Shown: in pieces, positions 25,185 through 32,536 of the stretch
How positions within the stretch are numbered: the first letter of the stretch is position 1
Layout of the letters: every line of letters starts with the position of its first letter
DNA from: CBDCDJ01 sp965215355
GTDB taxonomy: Bacteria; Deinococcota; Deinococci; Deinococcales; Trueperaceae
Reading direction: 5' to 3'
NCBI GenBank assembly: GCA_965215355.1
Contig: CBDCDJ010000007.1
Location: 2,976,001 to 3,040,000, forward strand
Length of the DNA: 64,000 nt
Translations under genes and position numbers: made by a program
The notes under the pieces: generated by a model
Database searches by the model: none
Told to the model about the DNA's origin: nothing
What the model saw: only the letters and a program-made list of their open reading frames with translations

Positions 25185-25214
25185 TCCTACAAAGCTTGTA
25201 GGAGTTTTTCCCAC
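25185..25214. promoter_or_regulatory. Regulon palindrome GTAGGA-GTTTT-TCCCAC with an extra half-site
   Basis: The full 6-5-6 palindrome spans 25198-25214. A further TCCTAC at 25185-25190 makes a second back-to-back inverted pair with the same GTAGGA half-site. It lies 57 nt before the response regulator gene, suggesting autoregulation. Confidence 0.6.
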
Positions 25215-25270
25215 CAGGACGGCGGGGGGAGCGGTATCCTTAGGCACGTAGCCCAGCCACGGGAGTTGCT

Positions 25271-25906
25271 ATGGAGCAGACAAAGATTTTCTTGATAGAC
25301 GACCACGTGGTCGTTCGCGCGGGGATTCGGATGCTGCTCGAGTCGCAGAGCAACCTGCTCGTGGTCGGCGAGGCCGAGAGCGGCGAAGAAGCCGCCCGCA
25401 GCGCGCCGGAGGCTTGCCCCGACATCGTCGTCTGCGACCTCACCCTGCCCGGCATCAACGGCATCGAAACCGTCAAGCTGCTGAGAAAAAAACTCTCCGA
25501 CACCCGCTTTATCGCCCTGTCCATGCACGAGGAGCCCGAATACGTCCAGGGCTTTTTGGAAGCGGGCGGCTCGGGCTACGTGCCCAAAAGCTCCGTCGCC
25601 ACTCAACTTTTAGACGCGGTCGCGGCGGTGTCCCGGGGCGAGTACTACGCCCCCGCGAAACTCTTGGCCGAACTCGCCAAAGAAATGGCCGGCCCCGACC
25701 CGTACCGCAACGTTACCCTGACAAAACGCGAACTCGCCGTCGTGGGTCAAATCGCCCGCGGCCTCACCTACAAAGAAATCTCCGCGCAACTCGGCATCAG
25801 CGAGAAGACGGTCGCGACCTACCGCGAGCGGGCGGCCGAAAAGCTCGGCGTGAGAACGCGCGCCGAACTCGTAAAATGGGCGCTCGAGCACGGGCTGCTG
25901 GAGTAG
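25271..25906 (+). CDS. NarL/FixJ-family response regulator
   Basis: A 211-residue regulator: receiver domain with D10/D11, phospho-acceptor D56 (VVCDLTLPG) and Lys in GYVPKSS, followed by a LuxR-type HTH (LTKRELAVVGQIARGLTYKEISAQLGISEKTVATYR). It lacks a visible partner beside it but fits the HisKA_3 kinase at 21.6-23.1 kb. Its own upstream region carries the palindrome it probably binds. ATG with GGGAG 6 nt upstream. Confidence 0.92.
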   Translation: MEQTKIFLIDDHVVVRAGIRMLLESQSNLLVVGEAESGEEAARSAPEACPDIVVCDLTLPGINGIETVKLLRKKLSDTRFIALSMHEEPEYVQGFLEAGGSGYVPKSSVATQLLDAVAAVSRGEYYAPAKLLAELAKEMAGPDPYRNVTLTKRELAVVGQIARGLTYKEISAQLGISEKTVATYRERAAEKLGVRTRAELVKWALEHGLLE

Positions 25907-26003
25907 ACAAAAGGGCCGCCCCCGAGTAAACGAGGCGGCGACGAACAGGGTGGGCTACAAAAGGCGGCGGCCTCGAGCGTCATACTTGAGCCAGGAGGCG
26001 ACC

Positions 26004-26294
26004 ATGCGAGATGCGAAGAGTCAAGGTGGCGTGAAAGACGAGGCGTTCGAGCGCTGTCAAACGGCTCTGGACGAACTTGAGGCCTGCAAAGAGCGCGAGG
26101 TCGCGGAGTACGGCGAGGCGGGCTACCAGGAGGTCAAGGAAATGGAGAGCGAAGCGCCCGCGCCGAGCCCCTGCGTCGACCAGTACAACGCGGCGGTCGA
26201 GGCGCTGCTCGAGTACGGGGGCAGACTGGACGACTTCGAGTTGGGCCGCTTTCACAAAAGCCTGCGCGCCTCGGTAGAAGCGCGGCGCGCTTGA
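26004..26294 (+). CDS. Hypothetical charged protein
   Basis: A 96-residue, Glu-rich, probably helical protein with two cysteines in an ERCQTALDELEACKE stretch (spacing compatible with a helical hairpin). Not recognised. ATG at 26004 has a strong AGGAGG. Its stop overlaps the next gene start (TTGA), so the two are coupled. Confidence 0.6.
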   Translation: MRDAKSQGGVKDEAFERCQTALDELEACKEREVAEYGEAGYQEVKEMESEAPAPSPCVDQYNAAVEALLEYGGRLDDFELGRFHKSLRASVEARRA

Positions 26295-26707
26295 ACGTTC
26301 GGCCCGCCAAACTCGGCGCACTGCTCGCCTTTTTGGGCGTCGCGCTGGGTGCGTTCGGCGCGCACGCGCTGCGCGACCTCGTCACGCCGGAACGCCTGGT
26401 CACTTTCGAGACGGCGGTGCGCTACCAGATGTTCCACGCGCTCGGTTTGCTGGCGCTGGGCGCGCTGCCGCCGCGCACGCACCGGGCGGCGTGGCCGCTG
26501 TTTTTGGGCAGCGTGCTGTTTTCGGGCAGTTTGTACCTGCTCGTCGCCTTGAACCTGTCTTGGCTCGGCGCGGTCGCGCCCGTGGGCGGCGCGCTGCAAC
26601 TCGTCGGCTGGGGGGTGCTGTTTTTCAGCCTGCCGGCGGCGGTCGCGACGGCCGGCGTGAGGCGGGCAGCCGCCGACCCGGACTTGCGCAGGGACGAGCG
26701 TGCCTAG
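26291..26707 (+). CDS. DUF423 (YgdD) family membrane protein
   Basis: A 138-residue protein with four membrane helices. It has the family opening GALLAFLGVALGAFGAHALRD, then TFETAVRYQMFHALGLLALG, and LNLSWLGAVAPVGGALQLVGW near the end. Biochemical role is unknown. It starts at TTG overlapping the stop of the preceding gene. Confidence 0.87.
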   Translation: MNVRPAKLGALLAFLGVALGAFGAHALRDLVTPERLVTFETAVRYQMFHALGLLALGALPPRTHRAAWPLFLGSVLFSGSLYLLVALNLSWLGAVAPVGGALQLVGWGVLFFSLPAAVATAGVRRAAADPDLRRDERA

Positions 26708-26745
26708 CGCGGCCTTCCGAGGTTTGGCCGCAAGCTCGAGCCGCT

Positions 26746-27144
26746 TCAGGCCAGTTGGCTATTGAGCGTTCGGGTCAGCGTCTCGTGTTCTTCGTTCAGG
26801 TAGTCCCCCAACCTCCGGTGAACCTCCAGCAGCAGGGCCAGCGCTTTTCGCCTTGAAACGGTCGCCTTTTCCGCCGAACTTTCCTGCTCGGCGAGTTGGT
26901 GCAGCAGCGTCGCGCTCGCGTAAACTTTGTTCACGTCCAGGCCCGTCACGGAGAAAAAGCTGATGATTTGCGCACTGCTCAAGCTCGTCAGCGTGTTCAA
27001 GCTGAGCCCGGTAAAGCTCAGGCTGAGTTCGTCCAGGTCCCCGAACGAGATGTCTCGTCCTTTGGCGCGGGCACCGAACAGCAGCGCGGCGAGCATTTCG
27101 GAGAACTGCTTGACGGTCCTCATGATGTAGTCGGTTTCGTACAC
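26746..27144 (-). CDS. Small conserved-looking protein (DUF6483-like)
   Basis: A 132-residue, helical, soluble protein beginning ETDYIMRTVKQFSEMLAALLFG, a pattern I associate with a family of uncharacterised TPR-like proteins from Firmicutes and others; the assignment is tentative. GTG start with GGAG 5 nt upstream. It lies 36 nt before the kinase gene stop on the same strand. Confidence 0.55.
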   Translation of the reverse strand: MYETDYIMRTVKQFSEMLAALLFGARAKGRDISFGDLDELSLSFTGLSLNTLTSLSSAQIISFFSVTGLDVNKVYASATLLHQLAEQESSAEKATVSRRKALALLLEVHRRLGDYLNEEHETLTRTLNSQLA

Positions 27145-27180
27145 GGCTCCAATTTTTTGCTTGACGAGACCCTACAACCC

Positions 27181-28185
27181 TCAGGTGGCAAAGAAACCCG
27201 GCGGCGGCGAACTGCGGCGGAGGGTCTCGAGCGTGCTCGCGCCCACCTCACACCCGGTTTCTTGCAGCGCGAGGATGAGCGCGCCGAAGACGGGCTCGAG
27301 CTGGCTTCTCAGGACGCGCACGTCGGGAGTGGCCTCAAGGACGCGGGCGACGAGCGCGTCCGTTAAAAGCGTGGAGGAGTGTCTGAACACGCCCCCCGTG
27401 AGGACGAGGCTGAAAGGCACCGTTTCGATGCCCACCCGCCGCGCGGCCACGAGCGCATAGTCCCCGAGCGCTCTAGCGTGCGCCGCGACGATGTGCCGGG
27501 CGACGCCGTCGCCCTTTTCGGCCTCGTCCAGCAGCGTGCGGGTGAGGCCCGCCCAGCGCGAGGGGTGGGGTTTGGCGCGCGCGGTGTAAAGGTGGAGCGC
27601 CGCCTCGACGCTGGGCACGCCGAGGACGTTCAGGACCGGCGCGGTCAGCGCCGTGGGCGGGTCGATGCCCAAGTGCGAGCGGAACACGGCACGTAGCGTC
27701 TTCACGCTGAGTTCGTGGCCGCCCTGGGGTTCTTGCCAGAAGCTGCTGTGCCACAGGCTGCCGTCCGCGCCGCGCCCGCCCGTCGCCGCGCCCGTGCCGC
27801 AGGCCACCACGACGCCGGGGCCGTGCGGCAGCCCCGCGTAGAGAGCGCCGACGGCGTCGTTGACAACGCGCAACGGGCTCAAACCGTCCGCCGCCAAGGT
27901 GCCGCGGATGAGGTCGAAGTCTTCGGGCCAGTCCGCCCCCGACATGCTGAACACGCTGTGAGCGGGCGCGCCCTCCAAACCGGCGGTCTCGAGCGCCCCC
28001 CGTACCGCGGCACGCACCGCGCCGAAGGCGGCTTCCGCGCCTTCGTAGATGTCACCCGGCCCGCCGCGCCCCGCGCCGACGACGCAGCCGTCCAGGGTCG
28101 CAACCAGGGCGACGGTCTTGCTGCTGCCGCCGTCCACGCCCAAGACGTGGCTAGCCACGCTCACCCCAGGCAGCTCGGTCGGCAA
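27181..28185 (-). CDS. BadF/BadG-type N-acetylglucosamine kinase family protein
   Basis: A sugar-kinase-like ATPase (ASKHA fold) of up to 334 residues: phosphate-1 loop LGVDGGSSKTVALVA, a catalytic-region VNDAVGAL, phosphate-2 VVACGTGAATGG and adenosine motif LVLTGGVFRHSS. With nagB upstream it likely phosphorylates GlcNAc or a related amino sugar. The TTG at 28185 gives a 35-nt overlap with nagB; GTG codons at 28164 or 28158 are alternative starts. A GGGGTGA sequence near the nagB stop favours coupled translation. Confidence 0.8.
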   Translation of the reverse strand: MPTELPGVSVASHVLGVDGGSSKTVALVATLDGCVVGAGRGGPGDIYEGAEAAFGAVRAAVRGALETAGLEGAPAHSVFSMSGADWPEDFDLIRGTLAADGLSPLRVVNDAVGALYAGLPHGPGVVVACGTGAATGGRGADGSLWHSSFWQEPQGGHELSVKTLRAVFRSHLGIDPPTALTAPVLNVLGVPSVEAALHLYTARAKPHPSRWAGLTRTLLDEAEKGDGVARHIVAAHARALGDYALVAARRVGIETVPFSLVLTGGVFRHSSTLLTDALVARVLEATPDVRVLRSQLEPVFGALILALQETGCEVGASTLETLRRSSPPPGFFAT

Positions 28186-28921
28186 GCACCGTGACGTCGG
28201 CGACGGTCTGCAGGTAAGAAGCGGGCAGGTCGGGCGTGACGGGGCCGTTAAGGGCTGCTCGCAAGACCTCGCGCTTGTGCGCGCCCGAAACGAGGAGCAG
28301 GATTTTCTTGGCGGCGAGCAGCACGTCCATGCCCGCGGTTACGGCCCGGGTGGGCACGCGCTCGCGCCCACCCCAGTAGCGGGCGTTGCTCTCTAAGCTC
28401 GCTTCCGTCAACGAGACGACGCGCGTCTTGTCCGCCGGCCCTGAGGGCGGCTCGTTGAAGCCGAGGTGGCCGTTCGGCCCCAGGCCCAAAATGGCGAGGT
28501 CGAAGCCGCCCGCCCGCGCCACCGCAGCGTCGTAAGCGCGGCACGCGCCCGCCGGGTCGGGGCTGTCGCCGGGCAGCCTCGTCACCTGACGCGCTCCTAT
28601 ACCCAAGGGCTCTAAAAACGCCTCGCGCATCCAGCGGTAGAGCGAGCGTGGGTCGTCGGGGCCGAGGCCCAGGTAGGCGTCGAGCTGAAAGACCTTGAGG
28701 CGAGACGCGTCGAACGCACCCTCGGCCCGCTGTGCAGCAAGCTCCTGGTAAAGCCCCAGCGGCGTGTTGCCCGTCGCCACCACCACGGCGGCGTCCGGTT
28801 GGGCGCGAAAGAGGTCGGCGACGACCTCCGCCCCCGCACGGCTCAGCGCGGCGTAGTCCTCCGTCACGACGAGGTCGACGGACGGCGGTACCGTGTTTGA
28901 ATCTTTCGGAGTATCGCTCAC
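28151..28921 (-). CDS. nagB: Glucosamine-6-phosphate deaminase
   Basis: Converts glucosamine 6-phosphate to fructose 6-phosphate and ammonia. The 256-residue protein has the phosphosugar-binding ATGNTPLGLYQEL, DAYLGL, and the catalytic-region GLGPNGHLGFNEP. GTG start behind AAGAGGTGA. It lies between a GH4 glycosidase and an amino-sugar kinase on the same strand, which suggests catabolism of GlcNAc- or glucosamine-containing glycosides. Confidence 0.92.
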   Translation of the reverse strand: MSDTPKDSNTVPPSVDLVVTEDYAALSRAGAEVVADLFRAQPDAAVVVATGNTPLGLYQELAAQRAEGAFDASRLKVFQLDAYLGLGPDDPRSLYRWMREAFLEPLGIGARQVTRLPGDSPDPAGACRAYDAAVARAGGFDLAILGLGPNGHLGFNEPPSGPADKTRVVSLTEASLESNARYWGGRERVPTRAVTAGMDVLLAAKKILLLVSGAHKREVLRAALNGPVTPDLPASYLQTVADVTVLADRAAWGERG

Positions 28922-29061
28922 GGCGTCACCTCTTGCCGAGCTTGGCTTGTGTTTTTCGAATAGCCCTCGAGCAGCCTCACCCCTCCAACGGGTAACTGCT
29001 TTGTCGTTCGTCTTGAAAAAAAGCGCGCCATCACGACCTCGTCATTCAAGAACCTCGCCCT

Positions 29062-30357
29062 TCAAGTGAGCAGCCGCTCGGGCAGGTAGTCCTTGAGCGC
29101 CGCCGCCATCTCGTCGTACAGCGCTTCGGCTTTGCTCAAAGACACCACCAGCGGGTTCGAGGCCAGGGCGCGAACGGCGTCTTTGCGGGTGCCGTTCCAG
29201 GCGGCTTCGGCGGTGAGCGCCTGGTACTCGCCGAGCATCTTGGTGAGCCCGGCGACGTGTTTGGGCAGGTGCCCGTAGGCGATCGGCGTGACGCCGTGAC
29301 GGTCGACAAAGCCCGGCACCTCCACCACCATGTCGTCGGGGAAGTCGGCGACGGCCCCGCGGTTCGGCACGTTTACGGTCCAGACCTCCCGTTTGTCGTT
29401 GTAGACGGCGTCCATCACGTCGATGGCAAGCTCCAACTCGTTGATGCCGCCCCGGGAGCGCGCGGGGTCGAGCCGCGGGTCGTCGGTCTCTGACTGCTCG
29501 CGGTAGTGCCGCCAGTAGTCGGGGACCGACGCCATGATGTCCTGCGCCCGCGTGGTGGGCTTGTTCATGAGTTCCCGGGTGATTTCGTCGCGGTAGTAGT
29601 AGTAGAGGTAGTACTGCGCGGGCACGCTGCCCATCGTGGCGGTGAGTTCCAGAAAGCGCTTGCCCTTGGGGTCCATGTGGGAATCTTTTTTGCGTTCGTA
29701 CGCCGCCGTGACCAGCTCGACGAAGTCCTCCCCGTCGTAGCTGTGGCGCACCGACCAGGAACCGTGGTTCAGGCCTATCATGACGGCGTCCACCTTGTCG
29801 GGGTCTAAGTCGGCGTACTCGGCCACCTCGCGCGGAAAAACGATGGGGCCTTCGCACAGCGAGACGGTGGGGATGTCCGAGTGCTGCGTGACCGCCTGGG
29901 CGATGATGTTGACGGGGTTGGTGTAGTTGAACAGCCGCGCCCCCGGGCAGACCTCTTCCATGTCCTTGACGACGTCTTTCATCACGTGGACGGAGCGCAG
30001 CGCCATAAAAAAGCCGCCCGGCCCTTGCGTCTCCTGGCCGAGGACGCCGTGTTTGAGGGGGATGCTCTCGTCCAAGTAGCGCGCCTCGAAGCCGCCGGGG
30101 CGGTAGCTCGACAACACGGCTGAAGCGTCCCGGAGTCCGTCGCGCCGGTTCGTCGTGGTGCAAATTTTTAGGTCGACGCCCCGCGCCCGCGCCATCTTGT
30201 CGGCCAGTTTTTTGACCAGCTCGAGCCGCTGTTCGTCTAAGTCGATGAGCGTGATTTCCGAACCGCTGAAGTTTTCGCCTTGCGCGATGAACGACGCGAC
30301 GGTACCCGGCGCGCGGGTGCTGCCCCCGCCGATGTAGGCGATTTTGATGCTTGCCAC
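29062..30357 (-). CDS. Glycoside hydrolase family 4 (6-phospho-beta-glucosidase-like)
   Basis: An NAD- and Mn-dependent glycosidase of 431 residues that oxidises C3 and eliminates the aglycone. Visible: N-terminal NAD loop IAYIGGGSTRAP, the NYTNP motif, and the metal His in GLNHGSW. The family cysteine motif reads CEGPI, where 6-phospho-beta-glucosidases usually have CN-x-P and alpha-galactosidases CHSV, so specificity may differ. GTG start with AGGAGG 4-5 nt upstream. It opens a probable operon with nagB and the sugar kinase. Confidence 0.88.
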   Translation of the reverse strand: MASIKIAYIGGGSTRAPGTVASFIAQGENFSGSEITLIDLDEQRLELVKKLADKMARARGVDLKICTTTNRRDGLRDASAVLSSYRPGGFEARYLDESIPLKHGVLGQETQGPGGFFMALRSVHVMKDVVKDMEEVCPGARLFNYTNPVNIIAQAVTQHSDIPTVSLCEGPIVFPREVAEYADLDPDKVDAVMIGLNHGSWSVRHSYDGEDFVELVTAAYERKKDSHMDPKGKRFLELTATMGSVPAQYYLYYYYRDEITRELMNKPTTRAQDIMASVPDYWRHYREQSETDDPRLDPARSRGGINELELAIDVMDAVYNDKREVWTVNVPNRGAVADFPDDMVVEVPGFVDRHGVTPIAYGHLPKHVAGLTKMLGEYQALTAEAAWNGTRKDAVRALASNPLVVSLSKAEALYDEMAAALKDYLPERLLT

Positions 30358-30418
30358 GGTGCCTCCTAAAAAATAAGTCTGAATAGTCTCGAGCGAAGAA
30401 ACGCTTGCCGCGCCGACC

Positions 30419-30850
30419 TTACTTCTCTGCGGGCACGACGGCCGAAAACTGCCTCACAAAGTCTCCCCGGAACGACAGCGCCGCACGCCACTCGCCGGCC
30501 GCGGGCTCGACGCCGCCCGGCAACAAAAACAGGTGGCCGAGGAAAGCGTCGCCGGCTTTAAGCCACACCGAGTCCGAGGCGACCTGCTTGTTTTGCGGCG
30601 AAAACCACTGCACCGCCAACCAACCCTCTGCCGGCACCGTGGCCGGGGTGACGCTCAGCTCGAGGCGCTCCCCCGCCCAGCGCAACTCGGACGCTTCGTC
30701 CAAAGTCAAGCGCGGCGTGACCTGCACCTCGCTGCGTTGGGGCACGGGCGGGAAGTAAAGGAGGGTGCAACCGCTCAGCACCACCGGACTCAGCACCATC
30801 ATACTCAGCACCACCGGACTCAGTAACGCCAAAGTGAGCAAACGTTTCAT
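30419..30850 (-). CDS. Putative lipoprotein
   Basis: A 143-residue protein with a signal peptide ending in lipobox LSGC (Cys near residue 28). The mature part is beta-rich and resembles a single Ig- or cupredoxin-like domain, but no family is recognised. The hydrophobic core of the signal peptide is built from a five-residue repeat encoded by a 15-bp tandem repeat. It lies directly downstream of rsmE, with start and stop overlapping by 4 nt, so it belongs to the prmA-rsmE operon. Confidence 0.65.
   Translation of the reverse strand: MKRLLTLALLSPVVLSMMVLSPVVLSGCTLLYFPPVPQRSEVQVTPRLTLDEASELRWAGERLELSVTPATVPAEGWLAVQWFSPQNKQVASDSVWLKAGDAFLGHLFLLPGGVEPAAGEWRAALSFRGDFVRQFSAVVPAEK
30774..30823 (-). 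repeat. 15-bp tandem repeat in the signal peptide
   Basis: Plus-strand unit CTCAGCACCACCGGA occurs at 30774 and 30804 with a variant between (CTCAGCACCATCATA) and a partial fourth copy. It encodes LSPVV-LSMMV-LSPVV-LSGC. Confidence 0.8.
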
Positions 30851-31557
30851 AGGGCCTCCGGCAACAGCAACGCGGCCAGCAGCGCGACCGGCGCGGTCTC
30901 GGCGCGCAAAATGCGCGGGCCGAGCCGGACGGTGACGGCACCTCGTTCTTCCAACGCCGCGACTTCGGCGTCGCTCAGACCGCCTTCGGGGCCGGTGAGA
31001 AGCGTCAAGCTCCCGCGGTCGGGGGCGTCTTGCAAAGCCTCTTGCAGGGTGAACGAGGCGTGCGGATGGGCGACGAGGACGGTTCCGGCGAGGGGCAGTT
31101 CAGCCAGCGGCGCGGGCGCTTCGACCCCCGGCACCACGCTCCGGCCCGACTGTTTGGCGGCTTCCTTGGCGACGCGGCGCAGGCGCTCGAGCTTGTTCGC
31201 CGACAAACTCGGCACGTCGCCGTGGCGGCTCGTGAACAGCTTGAACCCCACCGCGCCGAGTTCGGTGCCTTGCCGCACCACGTCGCTCAGTTTGTCGCCC
31301 TTGAGGAGCGCCACCGCGACGGTGACGGCCCGTCCGGCCTCGACCTCGCTCTTGACGGGTGCGGCGAGGTTCAGGGTCACCTGGAACGCGTCGGTGGCCG
31401 TGACCTCGCCCTCGGCCTCCAAACCGCGGCCGTCAAAGGCGCGCACCCGCTGGCCGGGCGCGACGCGGAGCGCCCCGGCCAAGTGGCGCGCTTCGGGGCC
31501 GGTCAACGTCACCACGCCTTTGCTCAAGTTGGGCAGGTGGACGCGGTGAACCCTCAC
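30847..31557 (-). CDS. rsmE: 16S rRNA m3U1498 methyltransferase RsmE
   Basis: Methylates U1498 of 16S rRNA with SAM. The 236-residue SPOUT enzyme has an N-terminal PUA-like part (VRVHRVHLPN ... LTGPEARHLAGALRV) and a C-terminal knot with LLTGPEGGLSDAEVAAL and VRLGPRILRAETAP. GTG at 31557 is used because it overlaps the prmA stop (GTGA); the much longer open frame upstream is antisense-free shadow of prmA. Confidence 0.95.
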   Translation of the reverse strand: MRVHRVHLPNLSKGVVTLTGPEARHLAGALRVAPGQRVRAFDGRGLEAEGEVTATDAFQVTLNLAAPVKSEVEAGRAVTVAVALLKGDKLSDVVRQGTELGAVGFKLFTSRHGDVPSLSANKLERLRRVAKEAAKQSGRSVVPGVEAPAPLAELPLAGTVLVAHPHASFTLQEALQDAPDRGSLTLLTGPEGGLSDAEVAALEERGAVTVRLGPRILRAETAPVALLAALLLPEAL

Positions 31558-32366
31558 GCTGGCCCCGCCAAGCCCGGCCCCATCAACCCCGGCCCCGCGG
31601 GCGTGGCGGTGAGGAGCGCCCACTCGCCGTCGGTCACGACCGCGCCGACCTCGAAACACGTCGTCAGCGCCGCCTCGACCGCGGGCAGTTTGTCGTGCAG
31701 GATGCCCGTGACGACGAGGACGCCCTGCGGCGCGAGCGCGCGCCGGTACTCGCCGCACAGTTGCACGTGCAGTTCGGCGAACAGGTTGGCGACCAACACG
31801 TCGGCGCTTGTCGCGGGCGCGTTCTGCAAACTGCCCACGGCGAAGGTCGCGCGGGAGCGGTTGAGGTCGCGGTTGGCCTCGGCGACGGCGAGCGTGTCCG
31901 GGTCGGTGTCGAGCCCGTGCGCGCTGCTCGCGCCGAGCAGGTCGGCGGCGATCGCCAAAATGCCCGAGCCCGCCCCGACGTCGAGCACGCGTTTGTGGGC
32001 CAGCTCGAGCCGTTCCAACTCTCTCAAGGCCAAGCGGGTCGTTTCGTGGTGCCCGGTGCCGAAGGCCATGCCGGGGTCGAGCCAGAGGACTTTTTGACCC
32101 CCGCTCAAAGTCACCGCGCTGTGGGTCGGCGCGACGACGAGGGTGCTCAAGTAGACCGGTTGCAGTTCGGCGTAGTAGCGCTCCGCATAGTCTTGCGGCT
32201 CCAGCGTTTCCCAAACCCCCGTGAAAGGCAGCTCCAGAGGCGCGGGAAAGTAAGCGACGATGTCCAGGCCGTCCTGCCACAAGCCCTCGCAACCCAAACG
32301 CCAGAGCAGGTCGGTGTCGGCGTCTCGAGCTTCCAAACGCCCGGTCATGCGAAACGCCACGGTCAT
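31554..32366 (-). CDS. prmA: Ribosomal protein L11 methyltransferase
   Basis: SAM-dependent N-methyltransferase of L11. The 270 residues show the PrmA motifs DPGMAFGTGHHETTRLAL, VLDVGAGSGILAIAA and the NPPY-type position as LVANLFAEL. The C-terminal repeat PAGPGLMGPGLAGPA is low complexity. The message appears leaderless (TAAGGT 6 nt before ATG). Coupled to rsmE downstream. Confidence 0.93.
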   Translation of the reverse strand: MTVAFRMTGRLEARDADTDLLWRLGCEGLWQDGLDIVAYFPAPLELPFTGVWETLEPQDYAERYYAELQPVYLSTLVVAPTHSAVTLSGGQKVLWLDPGMAFGTGHHETTRLALRELERLELAHKRVLDVGAGSGILAIAADLLGASSAHGLDTDPDTLAVAEANRDLNRSRATFAVGSLQNAPATSADVLVANLFAELHVQLCGEYRRALAPQGVLVVTGILHDKLPAVEAALTTCFEVGAVVTDGEWALLTATPAGPGLMGPGLAGPA

Positions 32367-32372
32367 GTGGGC

Positions 32373-32378
32373 ACCTTA
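32373..32378 (-). promoter_or_regulatory. Leaderless -10 box of prmA
   Basis: TAAGGT on the minus strand ends 6 nt before the ATG, with no ribosome binding site. Confidence 0.5.
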
Positions 32379-32425
32379 CGCAGCCTGCTCGAGATGAGGA
32401 GTGGAGACGAAGGTTTTTCGTCGTT

Positions 32426-32477
32426 CGTCGTTCGTTCTTCGTGTTTACGAACAACCGACAACAAAGAACGAACGTCG
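32426..32477. repeat. Imperfect 14-bp inverted repeat with 24-nt loop
   Basis: CGTCGTTCGTTCTT (32426-32439) and AAGAACGAACGTCG (32464-32477) pair at 13 of 14 positions. It lies between the PlsY-fusion stop and prmA, with T-runs on both sides. It may terminate the fusion transcript or be a small repeat element. Confidence 0.55.
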
Positions 32478-32536
32478 TTCTTTTTACTTTCCACTCGGTA
32501 CTCGGTGCTTGTCACTTCAACGCTCATTATCAACAC

